Assembly: GCF_003600355.1 (NCBI RefSeq) | Contig: NZ_CP032416.1 | Coordinates: forward strand, 1,260,183 to 1,324,182 | DNA length: 64,000 nt | Origin: Clostridium fermenticellae | Lineage (GTDB): Bacteria > Bacillota > Clostridia > Clostridiales > Clostridiaceae | Reading direction: 5' to 3' | Shown here: one piece after another, positions 7,820 to 16,581 of the stretch | How the letters are laid out: every line of letters starts with the position of its first letter | Position numbering within the stretch: position 1 is the stretch's first letter | Position numbers and translations under genes: made by a program | Notes under the pieces: generated by a model | What the model was told of the DNA's origin: nothing | Databases searched by the model: none | What the model saw: only the letters and a program-made list of their open reading frames with translations

Positions 7820-9982
7820 ATGAAAAATATTTTTAGAATTTTTAAACGAGATCTTAAAAATATATTTACAAATTATGTGGCAATAATTATAATCACAGCC
7901 TTAATAATATTGCCGTCTCTTTATGCATGGTTTAATATTGCAGCATCATGGGATCCTTATTCAAATACTAAAAATCTTTCAGTTGCAATAGTAAATTTGG
8001 ATCAGGGTTCTGAGTTTAAAAATATTAAGATAAATGTTGGAAAGGATGTTATTGCAAAATTAAAAAATGATCAAAATATAGGATGGAGGTTTGTAAGTAG
8101 TGAAGATGCAAAAAAAGGGGTTAAAACAGGAAAGTATTATGCCAGCATAACAATTACAAAAGATTTTTCTAAAAATCTTTTATCCATAATCAATGGCAAT
8201 GTTATAAAGAAATCAGAACTAATATACTCAGTGAATGAAAAAATAAATGCTATAGCACCAAAAATAACTAAAAATGGGGCAACGGCACTTGAGGATGAAA
8301 TTACGCGAAATTTTATTCAAACATGTAGTGATACTGTGTTTTCGTATTTAAATCAATTTGGAGTAGAACTTGAGCATATAAAACCTCAGCTTCAAAATAT
8401 AGCTGATATAATAATGGATATGGATAAAGGTATGCCTAAGGTTGGTAATTATATAGACACTGCTTATACAAGTTCAATTCTATTTAAACAATTTTTAGGA
8501 GATGTTCAGAAAAATGTTTCAGTAGTGTCTGATGGATTAAATAAGACTGTAGATATTGCTGAAAAAAGTAACAATTTTATGAAAAAATCGAAATCTTCAT
8601 TAGAAATGATACCTTCATGGATAAAGTCAGATTTGAATAGTATGAAAGATTCCATTAATAATGCTTTAGATATTTTAAAGGACATAAAACCTCTCATTGA
8701 CAATAATCAGAGTGAAATGAGAAAGAAGTTAGTTATAATTGTGGATACTTGCGATTCTATGATTAAAAAGATTGATAATAATATTGAACTTCTTAACTCT
8801 ATAAATAATTATGCGGATAGTGAAATTATTTCAAATTTTATAGGTAGATTATCTGATTTAAAAAATAAATTTATAGATGAAGAAAGTAAGTTAAATAAAA
8901 TTATAGGCTATATAGATGATGGAAAAGAAGTATCTGACGAAGAAATAAATTCTATATTAAATGAAGCTAATGAAATTTCAAATTTAGCTACATTTATAAA
9001 TAACGATTTTAGTGAAGATACATTTTATAGAATAGAAAGTATATTAGAGGATATATCTGGTCTTTCATCAGATGGAATAGAAATACTTCAAAATGCACAG
9101 AAAAATATACCTACCATAAATAGTTTAATTATAAATGCTGAAAATGGTACCAATATGGGATCTAATATATTAAAAGATATAAAAGATAGATTTCCTGAAG
9201 CTGCAAAACATGTACATTCGGATGCCGAAAAAATAAAGAATCTTACAGAAGATAGAAGATTAAATGAAGTAATAAATATAATGGAGAGAAATGCAAAAAT
9301 GGAAAGTGATTTCTTAGCAAATCCTGTGGAAATGAAGCAGGAGAGAATTTATCCAATACCTAATTATGGATCTGCTATGGCTCCATTCTATACAGTTCTT
9401 GCAATTTGGGTCGGAGCCTTTATACTGTTATCTATACTTTCTGTTGGTGTTAATGATTTTTCTAATGGTATCAAGGTTACTCCCTTAGAAAGTTTTTTTG
9501 GACGGTATCTTACATTTGCAAGTATTACTATCATGCAGGCATTAGTAGTTACACTTGGAAATTTGTTTATATTAAAAACATATGTATTGCATCCATTTTG
9601 GTATGTGATATATGGAATATTTGTAAGTATAGTTTTTATTATGATTGTATACACCCTGGTTTCAGTATTTGGAAATATAGGAAAGGCGATTACAATGATA
9701 GCGCTTGTATTACAGGTTTCAGCTTCTGGAGGAACTTTCCCTGTAGAATTAATGTCTTCATTTTTTAGATATATAAATCCTCTGCTTCCTTTCACTTATG
9801 CAATAGGAGGCATGAGAGAACTTATTGGAGGAATATTAGAGAGTACATTAATTCGTGATGTCACCATATTATGTATATATTTTTTATTGGCTCTATTTAT
9901 GGGAATTTTTTTTAAGGAAAAGATAAATAAATTAAATAAAAAATTCGTAAAAATGTTTAAGCAGAGTGGGCTGGTGGAATGA
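7820..9982 (+). CDS. YhgE/Pip-family membrane protein (ABC-2 permease-like)
   Basis: A 720-residue protein with the YhgE/Pip layout. An N-terminal transmembrane helix (about 15-38) is followed by the conserved block LPSLYAWFNIAASWDPY and AIVNLDQGSEF. A long extracellular helical region follows (about 60-500, with many Asn/Lys/Ile-rich coiled-coil-like stretches). Five or six C-terminal membrane helices (about 515-705) are related to ABC-2 permeases. Members include the Lactococcus phage infection protein Pip, and EsaA of type VII secretion is related. No ESX genes are nearby, so a type VII role is not supported. The gene is monocistronic, with a strong bidirectional hairpin just after it. The start follows an AAGGGG site. 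Confidence 0.88.
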   Translation: MKNIFRIFKRDLKNIFTNYVAIIIITALIILPSLYAWFNIAASWDPYSNTKNLSVAIVNLDQGSEFKNIKINVGKDVIAKLKNDQNIGWRFVSSEDAKKGVKTGKYYASITITKDFSKNLLSIINGNVIKKSELIYSVNEKINAIAPKITKNGATALEDEITRNFIQTCSDTVFSYLNQFGVELEHIKPQLQNIADIIMDMDKGMPKVGNYIDTAYTSSILFKQFLGDVQKNVSVVSDGLNKTVDIAEKSNNFMKKSKSSLEMIPSWIKSDLNSMKDSINNALDILKDIKPLIDNNQSEMRKKLVIIVDTCDSMIKKIDNNIELLNSINNYADSEIISNFIGRLSDLKNKFIDEESKLNKIIGYIDDGKEVSDEEINSILNEANEISNLATFINNDFSEDTFYRIESILEDISGLSSDGIEILQNAQKNIPTINSLIINAENGTNMGSNILKDIKDRFPEAAKHVHSDAEKIKNLTEDRRLNEVINIMERNAKMESDFLANPVEMKQERIYPIPNYGSAMAPFYTVLAIWVGAFILLSILSVGVNDFSNGIKVTPLESFFGRYLTFASITIMQALVVTLGNLFILKTYVLHPFWYVIYGIFVSIVFIMIVYTLVSVFGNIGKAITMIALVLQVSASGGTFPVELMSSFFRYINPLLPFTYAIGGMRELIGGILESTLIRDVTILCIYFLLALFMGIFFKEKINKLNKKFVKMFKQSGLVE

Positions 9983-10012
9983 ATAGTCTAATATAAAATA
10001 CTATTCTAAATT

Positions 10013-10049
10013 AAAATTTACCAAGTATTTTAAATACTTGGTAAATTTT
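10013..10049. terminator. Bidirectional terminator between convergent genes
   Basis: A perfect 18-bp inverted repeat with a one-base centre (arms AAAATTTACCAAGTATTT). It gives A-rich and T-rich flanks on both strands, and so serves the YhgE-type gene from the left and the 3D-domain gene from the right. Confidence 0.85.
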
Positions 10050-10063
10050 AATAACCTGTTTAA

Positions 10064-11050
10064 TTATTTAAGTATATAAACTTTAACAGATCTTACGCCC
10101 CAATTTTGAGCTTCTCCTTCTGAGTTGAAAAATAAATCTATTCTATTTCCTTTTATAGCTCCGCCTGTATCTTCAGCTATTGCATAGCCATAACCTTCAA
10201 CATAAACCCTCGATCCAATGGGAATAACTCTAGGATCTACTGCTATGGTACTATAACCACCGGGATCTCTCCTGGTTGATGTTCCAGAGGCAGTTATGCC
10301 GTCACCTGAGTATGCAGTTGCACATATATTAACAACCCCCGAATATGAAACTGAACCAGACATACCACGTGATAATGTACCACTGACATTAGATGCAGAA
10401 GCTGATTCATTAGATGTAGATGAAGATGAAGATTGACTTGCTAATAATTGTTCTTCTTTTTCTGTTACATTACTTAAAAGTTCCTTTTGCTCTTTTATAT
10501 CACTATTTAGTTTTGATAATTTAATATCATTTGTTGATTTTAGAGCTTGCAATCTTGAATTTTCAGAGTCTAAGGCATTTTTTTGATTAAGTATGGCTTG
10601 TCTCTCTACCTTTAGCTTATTGATAACGTTTTTATCAAATCCTATTACTCTAGAGACAGTATCAAGTCTTGATAGGAAATCACTCAGATTTTGAGATGAT
10701 AAAATAACATCAAGGTAACTCCCAGAACCATTTATATACATAGCTCTTATCCTCTTGCCAAATAAATTTTCCTGAGATTCAGAATTCTTCTTAGCAGTTT
10801 CTAATTTTACCTGTGTATCTTTAATGTTTTTTGCAATTTTATTCATATCCTGTTTATTTTTATCAACATTTTTCATTACATTATCAATTTGATTGTTTAA
10901 ATCCTGAATTTTCGCTTGTACTTCTTTTTTGCTATTTTGAGTTTGCTTTAACTCATCAGATGTATTCGTATTTGGTGAAGCAAAAACGTTACTATTTATG
11001 ATCACTGATAAAATCAACGCCATAAAAATAGATAGCATTTTTTTATTCAA
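10064..11050 (-). CDS. Secreted coiled-coil plus 3D-domain cell-wall protein
   Basis: A 328-residue exported protein. It has a signal peptide (MNKKMLSIFMALILSVIINS, with cleavage expected after VFA), then a long coiled coil (about 30-195) resembling the N-terminal regulatory helices of PcsB/CwlO-type hydrolases. After a Ser-rich linker (about 200-225) there is a C-terminal 3D domain (about 235-328) with GDGITASGTSTRRDPG and the acidic signature AEDTGGAIKGNRIDLFF. 3D domains occur in lytic transglycosylase-like and resuscitation-promoting enzymes, so peptidoglycan cleavage is likely. The start is TTG at 11050: AGGAGGGG lies seven bases before it, and an in-frame ATG four codons later has no site of its own. 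Confidence 0.88.
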   Translation of the reverse strand: MNKKMLSIFMALILSVIINSNVFASPNTNTSDELKQTQNSKKEVQAKIQDLNNQIDNVMKNVDKNKQDMNKIAKNIKDTQVKLETAKKNSESQENLFGKRIRAMYINGSGSYLDVILSSQNLSDFLSRLDTVSRVIGFDKNVINKLKVERQAILNQKNALDSENSRLQALKSTNDIKLSKLNSDIKEQKELLSNVTEKEEQLLASQSSSSSTSNESASASNVSGTLSRGMSGSVSYSGVVNICATAYSGDGITASGTSTRRDPGGYSTIAVDPRVIPIGSRVYVEGYGYAIAEDTGGAIKGNRIDLFFNSEGEAQNWGVRSVKVYILK

Positions 11051-11377
11051 TAGCGTTCCCCTCCTATAAGATTAATTAAAAATCGGCTACTTCCTTGCCA
11101 ATGCTTTTTATTATACCATTAAAATATACCAAAACTCAAGTTACAGGAGAAAAATATTATAAATTATTCCAAAAATGTATAATATTTAAATGCAATAAAT
11201 ATGAATAGATTACAGTTAATGCTATAAGGATACTTAAGACATGTATATGAACAATACATTGTATATCAATATTTTTCTTTATTTTTTAAATATAAAAGTG
11301 TAAAATCTATTTTATATTAATTAGAGTATTTTTTATTTAAAATTATTTTGTTAACATTTTGTGAAGGAGTGTTTTTT
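11051..11377. other. Intergenic region between divergent wall-protein and PHP genes
   Basis: About 327 A/T-rich bases with no supported ORF, RNA motif or repeat. The track of hydrophobic or short reading frames here lacks ribosome binding sites. It must contain the promoters of both flanking genes. Confidence 0.45.
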
Positions 11378-12148
11378 TTGTTCGATACACATATTCATAC
11401 CAAATTTTCAACTGACTCAGATATGAAAATAGAAAAGGCATTAAATGATGCGAAAAGAAAGGGACTTTCGCTTATAATTACAGATCACATGGATTTAAAA
11501 TTTCCTAAAAAGGGTTTATTTTGTTTCGATGAAAAAAAGTATTTTGAGGAATATTCAAAATATAAGGGGAATAATTTGTTAATTGGTATAGAAATAGGGA
11601 TGAAAGAAGATTGTGAGACGGAAAGCAGAAAGTTGATAAATGACAATTGTTTTGATTATGTTATTGGTTCTATACATTTAATTGATGATCAAGATCTTTA
11701 CTATGGGGAATACTATTCAGGAAAGACTAAAAAACAGGCTTATGATAAGTATTTTAAAACTATGTTTGACTGTGTAAGAATGTATGACTTTATAGATAGT
11801 ATGGGACATATAGATTATATATCGAGATATGCCAAATTTGACGATAAGGAAATATATTATAATGAACATGCAAATTTAATAGATTCTATATTTAATGTAA
11901 TTATAGAAAGGGATCAATGTATAGAATTAAATACAAGAAGATTGAGTGATAAAACTGCTGTGAAGGGTATGATCCCGATATATAAAAGGTTCAGGGAACT
12001 TGGAGGAAGGTATATAACTATTGGATCAGATGCACACAATGTAGATGCAATAGGAATGAATTTCAAAGTTGGATTAGAGATTGCAGATATGTGTAATCTT
12101 AAAATAGTTTACTTTAAGAACAGAAAGAGAGAGTATGAAAAATACTAA
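11378..12148 (+). CDS. PHP-domain phosphoesterase, histidinol-phosphatase (HisK) type
   Basis: A 256-residue PHP-domain protein. Metal-binding motifs of the family are visible in order: DTHIHTKFSTDSD at the N-terminus, TDHMDLKF, GIEIGMKED, GSIHLID, GHIDY and GSDAHNV near the C-terminus. This set and the length fit monofunctional HisK-type histidinol-phosphate phosphatases, which act in histidine biosynthesis. However, no other his genes are nearby, and some family members are general phosphoesterases. The start is TTG at 11378, directly before the first metal motif. A GAAGGAGTG site lies at 11363-11371, so an upstream TTG at 11348 is rejected. Confidence 0.82.
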   Translation: MFDTHIHTKFSTDSDMKIEKALNDAKRKGLSLIITDHMDLKFPKKGLFCFDEKKYFEEYSKYKGNNLLIGIEIGMKEDCETESRKLINDNCFDYVIGSIHLIDDQDLYYGEYYSGKTKKQAYDKYFKTMFDCVRMYDFIDSMGHIDYISRYAKFDDKEIYYNEHANLIDSIFNVIIERDQCIELNTRRLSDKTAVKGMIPIYKRFRELGGRYITIGSDAHNVDAIGMNFKVGLEIADMCNLKIVYFKNRKREYEKY

Positions 12149-12157
12149 CTTTAAGGC

Positions 12158-12419
12158 TATAGGGTTTGTAACTGAAAAGTTAATCCATCCTTCGGGAGAT
12201 ACTGACAAAATCCAGTACTATAAATACTTTTAGTAATTCTAAAGCCCGGTATTTTGAAAATCTAATAAATATTGATAAACTCGCTGTGCTCAAACAGTAT
12301 CAATATTTATATATTTTCTAAAATGCCGGGCTAAGAATTACAATAAAAGTATTTAATGTATCTATATTTTGTCAGTATCTCCCGAAGGTTAAATTAACTT
12401 TCAAATTACAAACCCTATA
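12158..12419. repeat. Long-hairpin dispersed element, copy 2 (complete, 262 bp)
   Basis: Perfect 14-bp terminal inverted repeats, TATAGGGTTTGTAA (12158-12171) and TTACAAACCCTATA (12406-12419). Inside them nearly the whole element is self-complementary: CCTTCGGGAGATACTGACAA faces TTGTCAGTATCTCCCGAAGG, AAAGCCCGG faces CCGGGCT, and AATATTGATA faces TATCAATATT around the core (12276-12295). The arms are not the arms of copies 1, 3 and 4, but the ends and core are. It lies between convergent genes and touches the rarA stop codon. There is no ORF in it. Confidence 0.85.
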
Positions 12420-13733
12420 TTATTTTTTACCCCAGAGTTTAATTAGTCTGTTTTTAATTCTGTCCTCGAAGCCATTGAATGTTGGTTTGTAATATACTGT
12501 ATCCTTATGGGAATCAGGCAAATACTGCTGTTTTACAAATCCACCGTAAGAATGAGGATACATATAACCAATACCATTTCCAAGTTTAGATGCACCTTTA
12601 TAATTGGCGTCTCTTAGATAGGGGGGTACACCAGAATCTCCACGTTCTTTAACATCAGTTAATGCAGAATCAATTGCAATACAGGAAGCATTTGATTTTG
12701 GTGCTGATGCTACATATATGGCTGCCTCAGATAATGCATATCTGCACTCAGGCATACCTATCATGTGTACGGCATTCATGGCATTTGTAGCAACAACCAA
12801 AGCCATCGGATCAGCGTTACCGACATCTTCTGAGGCTTGAATGACAATTCTCCTCGCTATGAACATTGGATCTTCACCGGAATCCAGCATTTTAGCTAGA
12901 TAAAAAATTGCTGCATCTGGAGAACTTCCTCTGAGAGATTTTATAAAGGCACTTATAGTATCGTAATGTGAGGTTCCACTTTTATCATATAGAGATATTT
13001 TCTTTTGGATACATTCTTTTGCATCATTAACAGTTATAAATATTTTATCATCTTTTCTTGATGATGTCTTAACAGCCATATCCAAAGCATTTAAAGCTTT
13101 TCTTATGTCACCATTACTGTGTACTGCAAAATAATCAAGTACCTCGGGTTCCATTTCTATTTTTAGATAGCTAAATCCTTTCGGGCTTTTAATAGTGTTT
13201 TTAAGTGCTTTTTTTACATTATCATAAGAAATTGGTTTAAACCCAAAAATCATTGAACGTGAAAGAAGAGCATTGTTAATTTCAAAATAGGGATTTTCTG
13301 TAGTAGCACCTATTAATATGATAATACCTTTTTCAACTGCATTTAGTACACTATCTTGCTGCGCTTTATTAAATCTATGTATCTCATCAATAAACAGTAT
13401 TGTTCTCTTTGAGTAGAATTTTAAGTTGTCTTCTGCTTCTTTAATAATTTTTTTTACATCGGCTGTACCTGAATTTACAGCGCTTAATTCATAAAAAATT
13501 GCCTTAGTTGTATTTGCTATAATTCGCGCAAGAGTAGTTTTCCCAACGCCAGGTGGTCCATAAAAAATTGCTGAAGAAATATTATCTGTAATTATTGCTC
13601 TATATAGCATTTTGTCTCTACCCAAGATATGTTCCTGACCGATAAATTCTTCTAAAGTCTCGGGTCTCATCCTTTCAGGTAATGGTTTTAACTCTTTATT
13701 ATTTTTTTCATTAGCAATATCAAATAAGTCCAT
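12420..13733 (-). CDS. rarA: Replication-associated recombination protein A (AAA+ ATPase)
   Basis: A 437-residue AAA+ ATPase of the RarA/MgsA/WRNIP1 family. After the N-terminal block LPERMRPETLEEFIGQEHIL comes Walker A GPPGVGKTT, Walker B LFIDEIHRFNK, sensor GATTENPYF and the arginine-finger region NALLSRSMIF. The C-terminal MgsA-type domain includes GSSPDAAIFYLAKMLDSGEDP and PHSYGGFVKQQYLP. It acts at stalled replication forks and in recombination. Length is normal, and the ATG follows AAGGGCGGTG. It is divergent from iscR, as rarA (yrvN) and cymR are adjacent in Bacillus subtilis. Its stop codon directly abuts repeat copy 2, whose hairpin probably serves as the 3' end of the transcript. 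Confidence 0.95.
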   Translation of the reverse strand: MDLFDIANEKNNKELKPLPERMRPETLEEFIGQEHILGRDKMLYRAIITDNISSAIFYGPPGVGKTTLARIIANTTKAIFYELSAVNSGTADVKKIIKEAEDNLKFYSKRTILFIDEIHRFNKAQQDSVLNAVEKGIIILIGATTENPYFEINNALLSRSMIFGFKPISYDNVKKALKNTIKSPKGFSYLKIEMEPEVLDYFAVHSNGDIRKALNALDMAVKTSSRKDDKIFITVNDAKECIQKKISLYDKSGTSHYDTISAFIKSLRGSSPDAAIFYLAKMLDSGEDPMFIARRIVIQASEDVGNADPMALVVATNAMNAVHMIGMPECRYALSEAAIYVASAPKSNASCIAIDSALTDVKERGDSGVPPYLRDANYKGASKLGNGIGYMYPHSYGGFVKQQYLPDSHKDTVYYKPTFNGFEDRIKNRLIKLWGKK

Positions 13734-13801
13734 AATATCACCGCCCTTAGAACATATTTTATATCATTATACACTATACTGCAAAAATTAGTATTTTATT
13801 G

Positions 13802-13830
13802 TTGACAATTTTACTATGATTTGATATTAT
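13802..13830 (+). promoter_or_regulatory. SigA-type promoter of iscR-iscS-iscU
   Basis: TTGACA (13802-13807), a 17-base spacer, then TATTAT (13825-13830). The leader to the GTG at 13879 is about 40 bases. It has the interrupted repeat AGTATAGTAAAGTACT, where IscR could bind, but no clear IscR box was identified. Confidence 0.75.
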
Positions 13831-13878
13831 AAAAACATAAAGTATAGTAAAGTACTCAACATTAAAGGAAGTGGTTAA

Positions 13879-14328
13879 GTGAAGCTATCAACTAAAGGTA
13901 GATACGGTGTGAAAGCTGTGGTTGATCTGGCAATTCATTATGGTGAACCGCCATTATCCATAAAGAGTATATCCGAAAGTCAAAATATATCTGAATATTA
14001 TCTCGAACAATTATTTTCTTCCTTGAGAAAGGCTGGACTCATAAAGAGTATTAGAGGAGCTCAGGGAGGATACATATTAAGTAGAGATCCAAAAGATATA
14101 ACAGTAGCTGAAGTTATGACAATTCTGGAAGGACCAGTTGAAATATCAGATTGTATAGATGCAAGCAAGGAAAATGTATGCAGCAATGTTGATTATTGTG
14201 CTACAAGGCTTTTATGGACTAGGATAAAGCAAAGTATTGACAATGTGATGGAATCGACCACACTTCAAGATATGGTAGATGATTATAAACAAATGAATTT
14301 AAACAAAGTGAAGGGAGATAATTTATAA
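13879..14328 (+). CDS. iscR: Rrf2-family regulator, IscR-like Fe-S sensor
   Basis: A 149-residue Rrf2-family protein beginning MKLSTKGRYGVKAVVDLA, with the winged helix SIKSISESQNISEYYLEQL and RGAQGGYILSR. Three cysteines at about residues 92, 101 and 107 occupy the cluster-binding loop. E. coli IscR uses Cys92, 98 and 104. This and co-transcription with iscS and iscU favour an IscR that senses Fe-S status over the cysteine regulator CymR. CymR, also Rrf2, sits at the same place in Bacillus and lacks such cysteines. The start is GTG 13879 behind AAGGAAGTGG. iscS starts at the very next base. Autoregulation is likely. Confidence 0.88.
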   Translation: MKLSTKGRYGVKAVVDLAIHYGEPPLSIKSISESQNISEYYLEQLFSSLRKAGLIKSIRGAQGGYILSRDPKDITVAEVMTILEGPVEISDCIDASKENVCSNVDYCATRLLWTRIKQSIDNVMESTTLQDMVDDYKQMNLNKVKGDNL

Positions 14329-15540
14329 ATGGATAAAAAAATTTATATGGATTATTCAGCAACTACTTATACTAAGCCGGAGGTATTGGAAGAGATGCTT
14401 CCTTACTTTACCGAGTATTTTGGGAACCCATCTTCTTTGTATTCTATATCAGATGAGCCTAAGAAGGCTATAGATAAAGCTAGAGGAAGAGTTGCAAAAG
14501 CTTTGAATGCTGAAAAAAGTGAGATATTTTTTACAGCAGGAGGTTCAGAGAGTGATAACTGGATACTAAAGGGAATAGCATTTGCAAATAAAAATAAAGG
14601 AAATCATATTATAACAACTAAAATAGAACATCATGCTATATTAAATGCATGTAAATTTCTCGAAAGAAATGGATTTGAAGTAACATATCTTCCAGTAGAT
14701 GAATATGGTTTTATAAATTTAAATGATCTGAAAAATGCTATTACAGATAAAACTATATTGGTTTCGATAATGTTTGCTAATAATGAGGTAGGAACTATTC
14801 AACCTATCGAAGAAATAGGCAAGATATGCAAAGAACATAAGATATATTTTCACACAGATGCAGTTCAGGCTGTTACACATGTAAACATAGATGTCAAAGC
14901 GATGAACATAGATGCACTTTCGATGTCAGGACATAAATTTTATGGACCTAAGGGAATAGGAGCTATGTACTTAAGAAAAGGTGTAAAAATAGAGAATCTT
15001 ATTCATGGTGGAGAGCAGGAAAAAGGTAAGAGAGCTTCGACTGAAAATGTTCCTGGAATAGTTGGAATAGGGAAAGCAATAGAGTTAGCTACGAATGAAA
15101 TGGAAAAAGAATCAGCAAGGCTTTCGAAACTTAGAAATAATCTGCTCGAAAATATACCGCAAATGATACCTTATACTAGAATAAATGGACCAATAGGAAA
15201 GGACTTAGATAAAAGGTTACCTGGAAATGCTAATTTTAGTTTTATAGGTATAGAAGGTGAAACACTTTTACTTGATTTGAATGATTATGGTATAGAGATT
15301 TCAACAGGAAGTGCTTGTGCATCAGCTTCACTGGATCCATCACATGTACTTCTATCTTTAGGATTGCCTCATGAGATAGCACATGGATCAATGAGACTAA
15401 GTCTTGGAGCAGGAACTACAGAAGAGGACGTAGACTATGCACTTAAAGTAATTCCTAAGGTTGTTAAGAGAAGAAGAGATATGTCACCACTTTGGGAAGA
15501 ATTTTTGTCAAATGAGAAAAATAAGAAAGAAGGTAAATAA
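14329..15540 (+). CDS. iscS: Cysteine desulfurase IscS/NifS
   Basis: A 403-residue PLP enzyme that takes sulfur from cysteine for Fe-S cluster assembly. MDYSATTYTKPEVLEEMLPY opens the fold. KIEHHAILN contains the histidine that stacks on [11 protein letters not shown] contributes the PLP Asp, and [10 protein letters not shown] has the Schiff-base lysine. GSACASASLDPSHVL has the catalytic cysteine on the long mobile loop of group I (NifS/IscS) enzymes. It lies between iscR and iscU with no gap on the left and two bases on the right, so it should pass sulfur to IscU. A second, similar enzyme at 38866 is paired with mnmA. Confidence 0.95.
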   Translation: MDKKIYMDYSATTYTKPEVLEEMLPYFTEYFGNPSSLYSISDEPKKAIDKARGRVAKALNAEKSEIFFTAGGSESDNWILKGIAFANKNKGNHIITTKIEHHAILNACKFLERNGFEVTYLPVDEYGFINLNDLKNAITDKTILVSIMFANNEVGTIQPIEEIGKICKEHKIYFHTDAVQAVTHVNIDVKAMNIDALSMSGHKFYGPKGIGAMYLRKGVKIENLIHGGEQEKGKRASTENVPGIVGIGKAIELATNEMEKESARLSKLRNNLLENIPQMIPYTRINGPIGKDLDKRLPGNANFSFIGIEGETLLLDLNDYGIEISTGSACASASLDPSHVLLSLGLPHEIAHGSMRLSLGAGTTEEDVDYALKVIPKVVKRRRDMSPLWEEFLSNEKNKKEGK

Positions 15541-15542
15541 TT

Positions 15543-15974
15543 ATGATGTATAGTGAAAAAGTTATGGATCATTTTAGAAATCCTAGAAATGTAGGAGAAA
15601 TTCCTGACGCGAATGGTATAGGAGAGGTTGGAAACCCACAATGTGGAGATATAATGAAAATGTATATAAAGGTTGAGGATAATGTCATAAAGGATGTTAA
15701 ATTTAAGACATTTGGCTGCGGTTCTGCAATAGCTTCTTCAAGTATGGCTACTGAACTTATAAAGGGAAAGACATTAGAGGATGCATGGAGTCTTACAAAT
15801 AAAGCGGTAGCTGAAGCATTAGACGGACTTCCACCAGTAAAAATACATTGTTCAGTTTTGGCGGAAGAGGCAATTCATAAAGCAATAAATAACTACAGAG
15901 AGTCAGTAGGACTAGAACCTTGGGATTTAAAAACACATTCAGAGACTATTCATGAACATGTTCACGGAAATTAA
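15543..15974 (+). CDS. iscU: Fe-S cluster scaffold IscU/NifU-like
   Basis: A 143-residue scaffold protein. The three conserved ligand cysteines are visible in GNPQCGDIMKMYI, TFGCGSAIASSS and VKIHCSVLAEEAI. The aspartate typical of the active scaffold is in the first motif. Fe-S clusters are built here from IscS-derived sulfur. The first ATG (15543) is directly followed by a second (15546); both lie after a GAAGGTAA site, and either may be used. The extended C-terminus (about 125-143, ending HEHVHGN) is longer than in proteobacterial IscU. No hscA, hscB or fdx follow; a terminator ends the operon. Confidence 0.93.
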   Translation: MMYSEKVMDHFRNPRNVGEIPDANGIGEVGNPQCGDIMKMYIKVEDNVIKDVKFKTFGCGSAIASSSMATELIKGKTLEDAWSLTNKAVAEALDGLPPVKIHCSVLAEEAIHKAINNYRESVGLEPWDLKTHSETIHEHVHGN

Positions 15975-15986
15975 TAACTTGTTTCT

Positions 15987-16022
15987 AATATAACCTCTTT
16001 TTAAAGAGGTTATATTTTTTTT
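15987..16022 (+). terminator. Terminator of isc operon
   Basis: AATATAACCTCTTT pairs perfectly with AAAGAGGTTATATT across a two-base centre, followed by a run of Ts. Confidence 0.92.
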
Positions 16023-16071
16023 GTATTTGGGAAAAATACCATAGAGAATTTGTATTTAGGAGATGTGCATT

Positions 16072-16581
16072 ATGTATAGATCTAAGGATTTTATGCTTAT
16101 GGAGGTAATAGATTTAACTGGTAAAAAGCTTGGACTTATAAATGATATTATTGTAGATTTTGATAGCAGAAAAGTACTTGGGTTTAGTGTATCATCTAAT
16201 AATTGGTTCGGAAAAAATATTAGTATCTTGTTTGAGGATATTGTAAGTTTTAATTCTGTGATGATAGTTGCAAAAGCTACAAATGGTGATTTCTTAAATT
16301 TTAAGGATGTAAAAGGAATAGATGTTCGTGATAGAGAAGAGAATATAATTGGCATAGTAGAAGATATAATGTTTGAAGAAAAGAAATTTAATATACTTAC
16401 ATTGGTGGTATCGACAGGTATTATTAATAATTTTATATACGGGAAAAAAATAGTACTTGTAAAAGATATAATACTTGGGGATAAGAATATTTTTTTGAAT
16501 AAGAGAAGTGAGAATGTAAGTTTATTGAGTTTGCCACATCGATTATTTAAGGAAGATGATTTAGATGAAGGTAGATTATAA
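16072..16581 (+). CDS. PRC-barrel domain protein (YrrD-like)
   Basis: A 169-residue protein with two consecutive PRC-barrel-like halves: about residues 5-80 (LTGKKLGLINDIIVDFDSRK) and about 85-150 (DREENIIGIVEDIMFEEKKF). PRC-barrel proteins are small beta-barrels found in photosynthetic reaction centre H subunits and ribosome maturation factor RimM; free-standing ones have no clear role. The position just before an AI-2E-family permease and alaS matches yrrD in Bacillus subtilis. The start is ATG 16072, nine bases after TAGGAG; the ATG at 16063 overlaps the site and is rejected. The stop lies 17 bases inside the next gene, which implies coupled translation. Confidence 0.8.
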   Translation: MYRSKDFMLMEVIDLTGKKLGLINDIIVDFDSRKVLGFSVSSNNWFGKNISILFEDIVSFNSVMIVAKATNGDFLNFKDVKGIDVRDREENIIGIVEDIMFEEKKFNILTLVVSTGIINNFIYGKKIVLVKDIILGDKNIFLNKRSENVSLLSLPHRLFKEDDLDEGRL

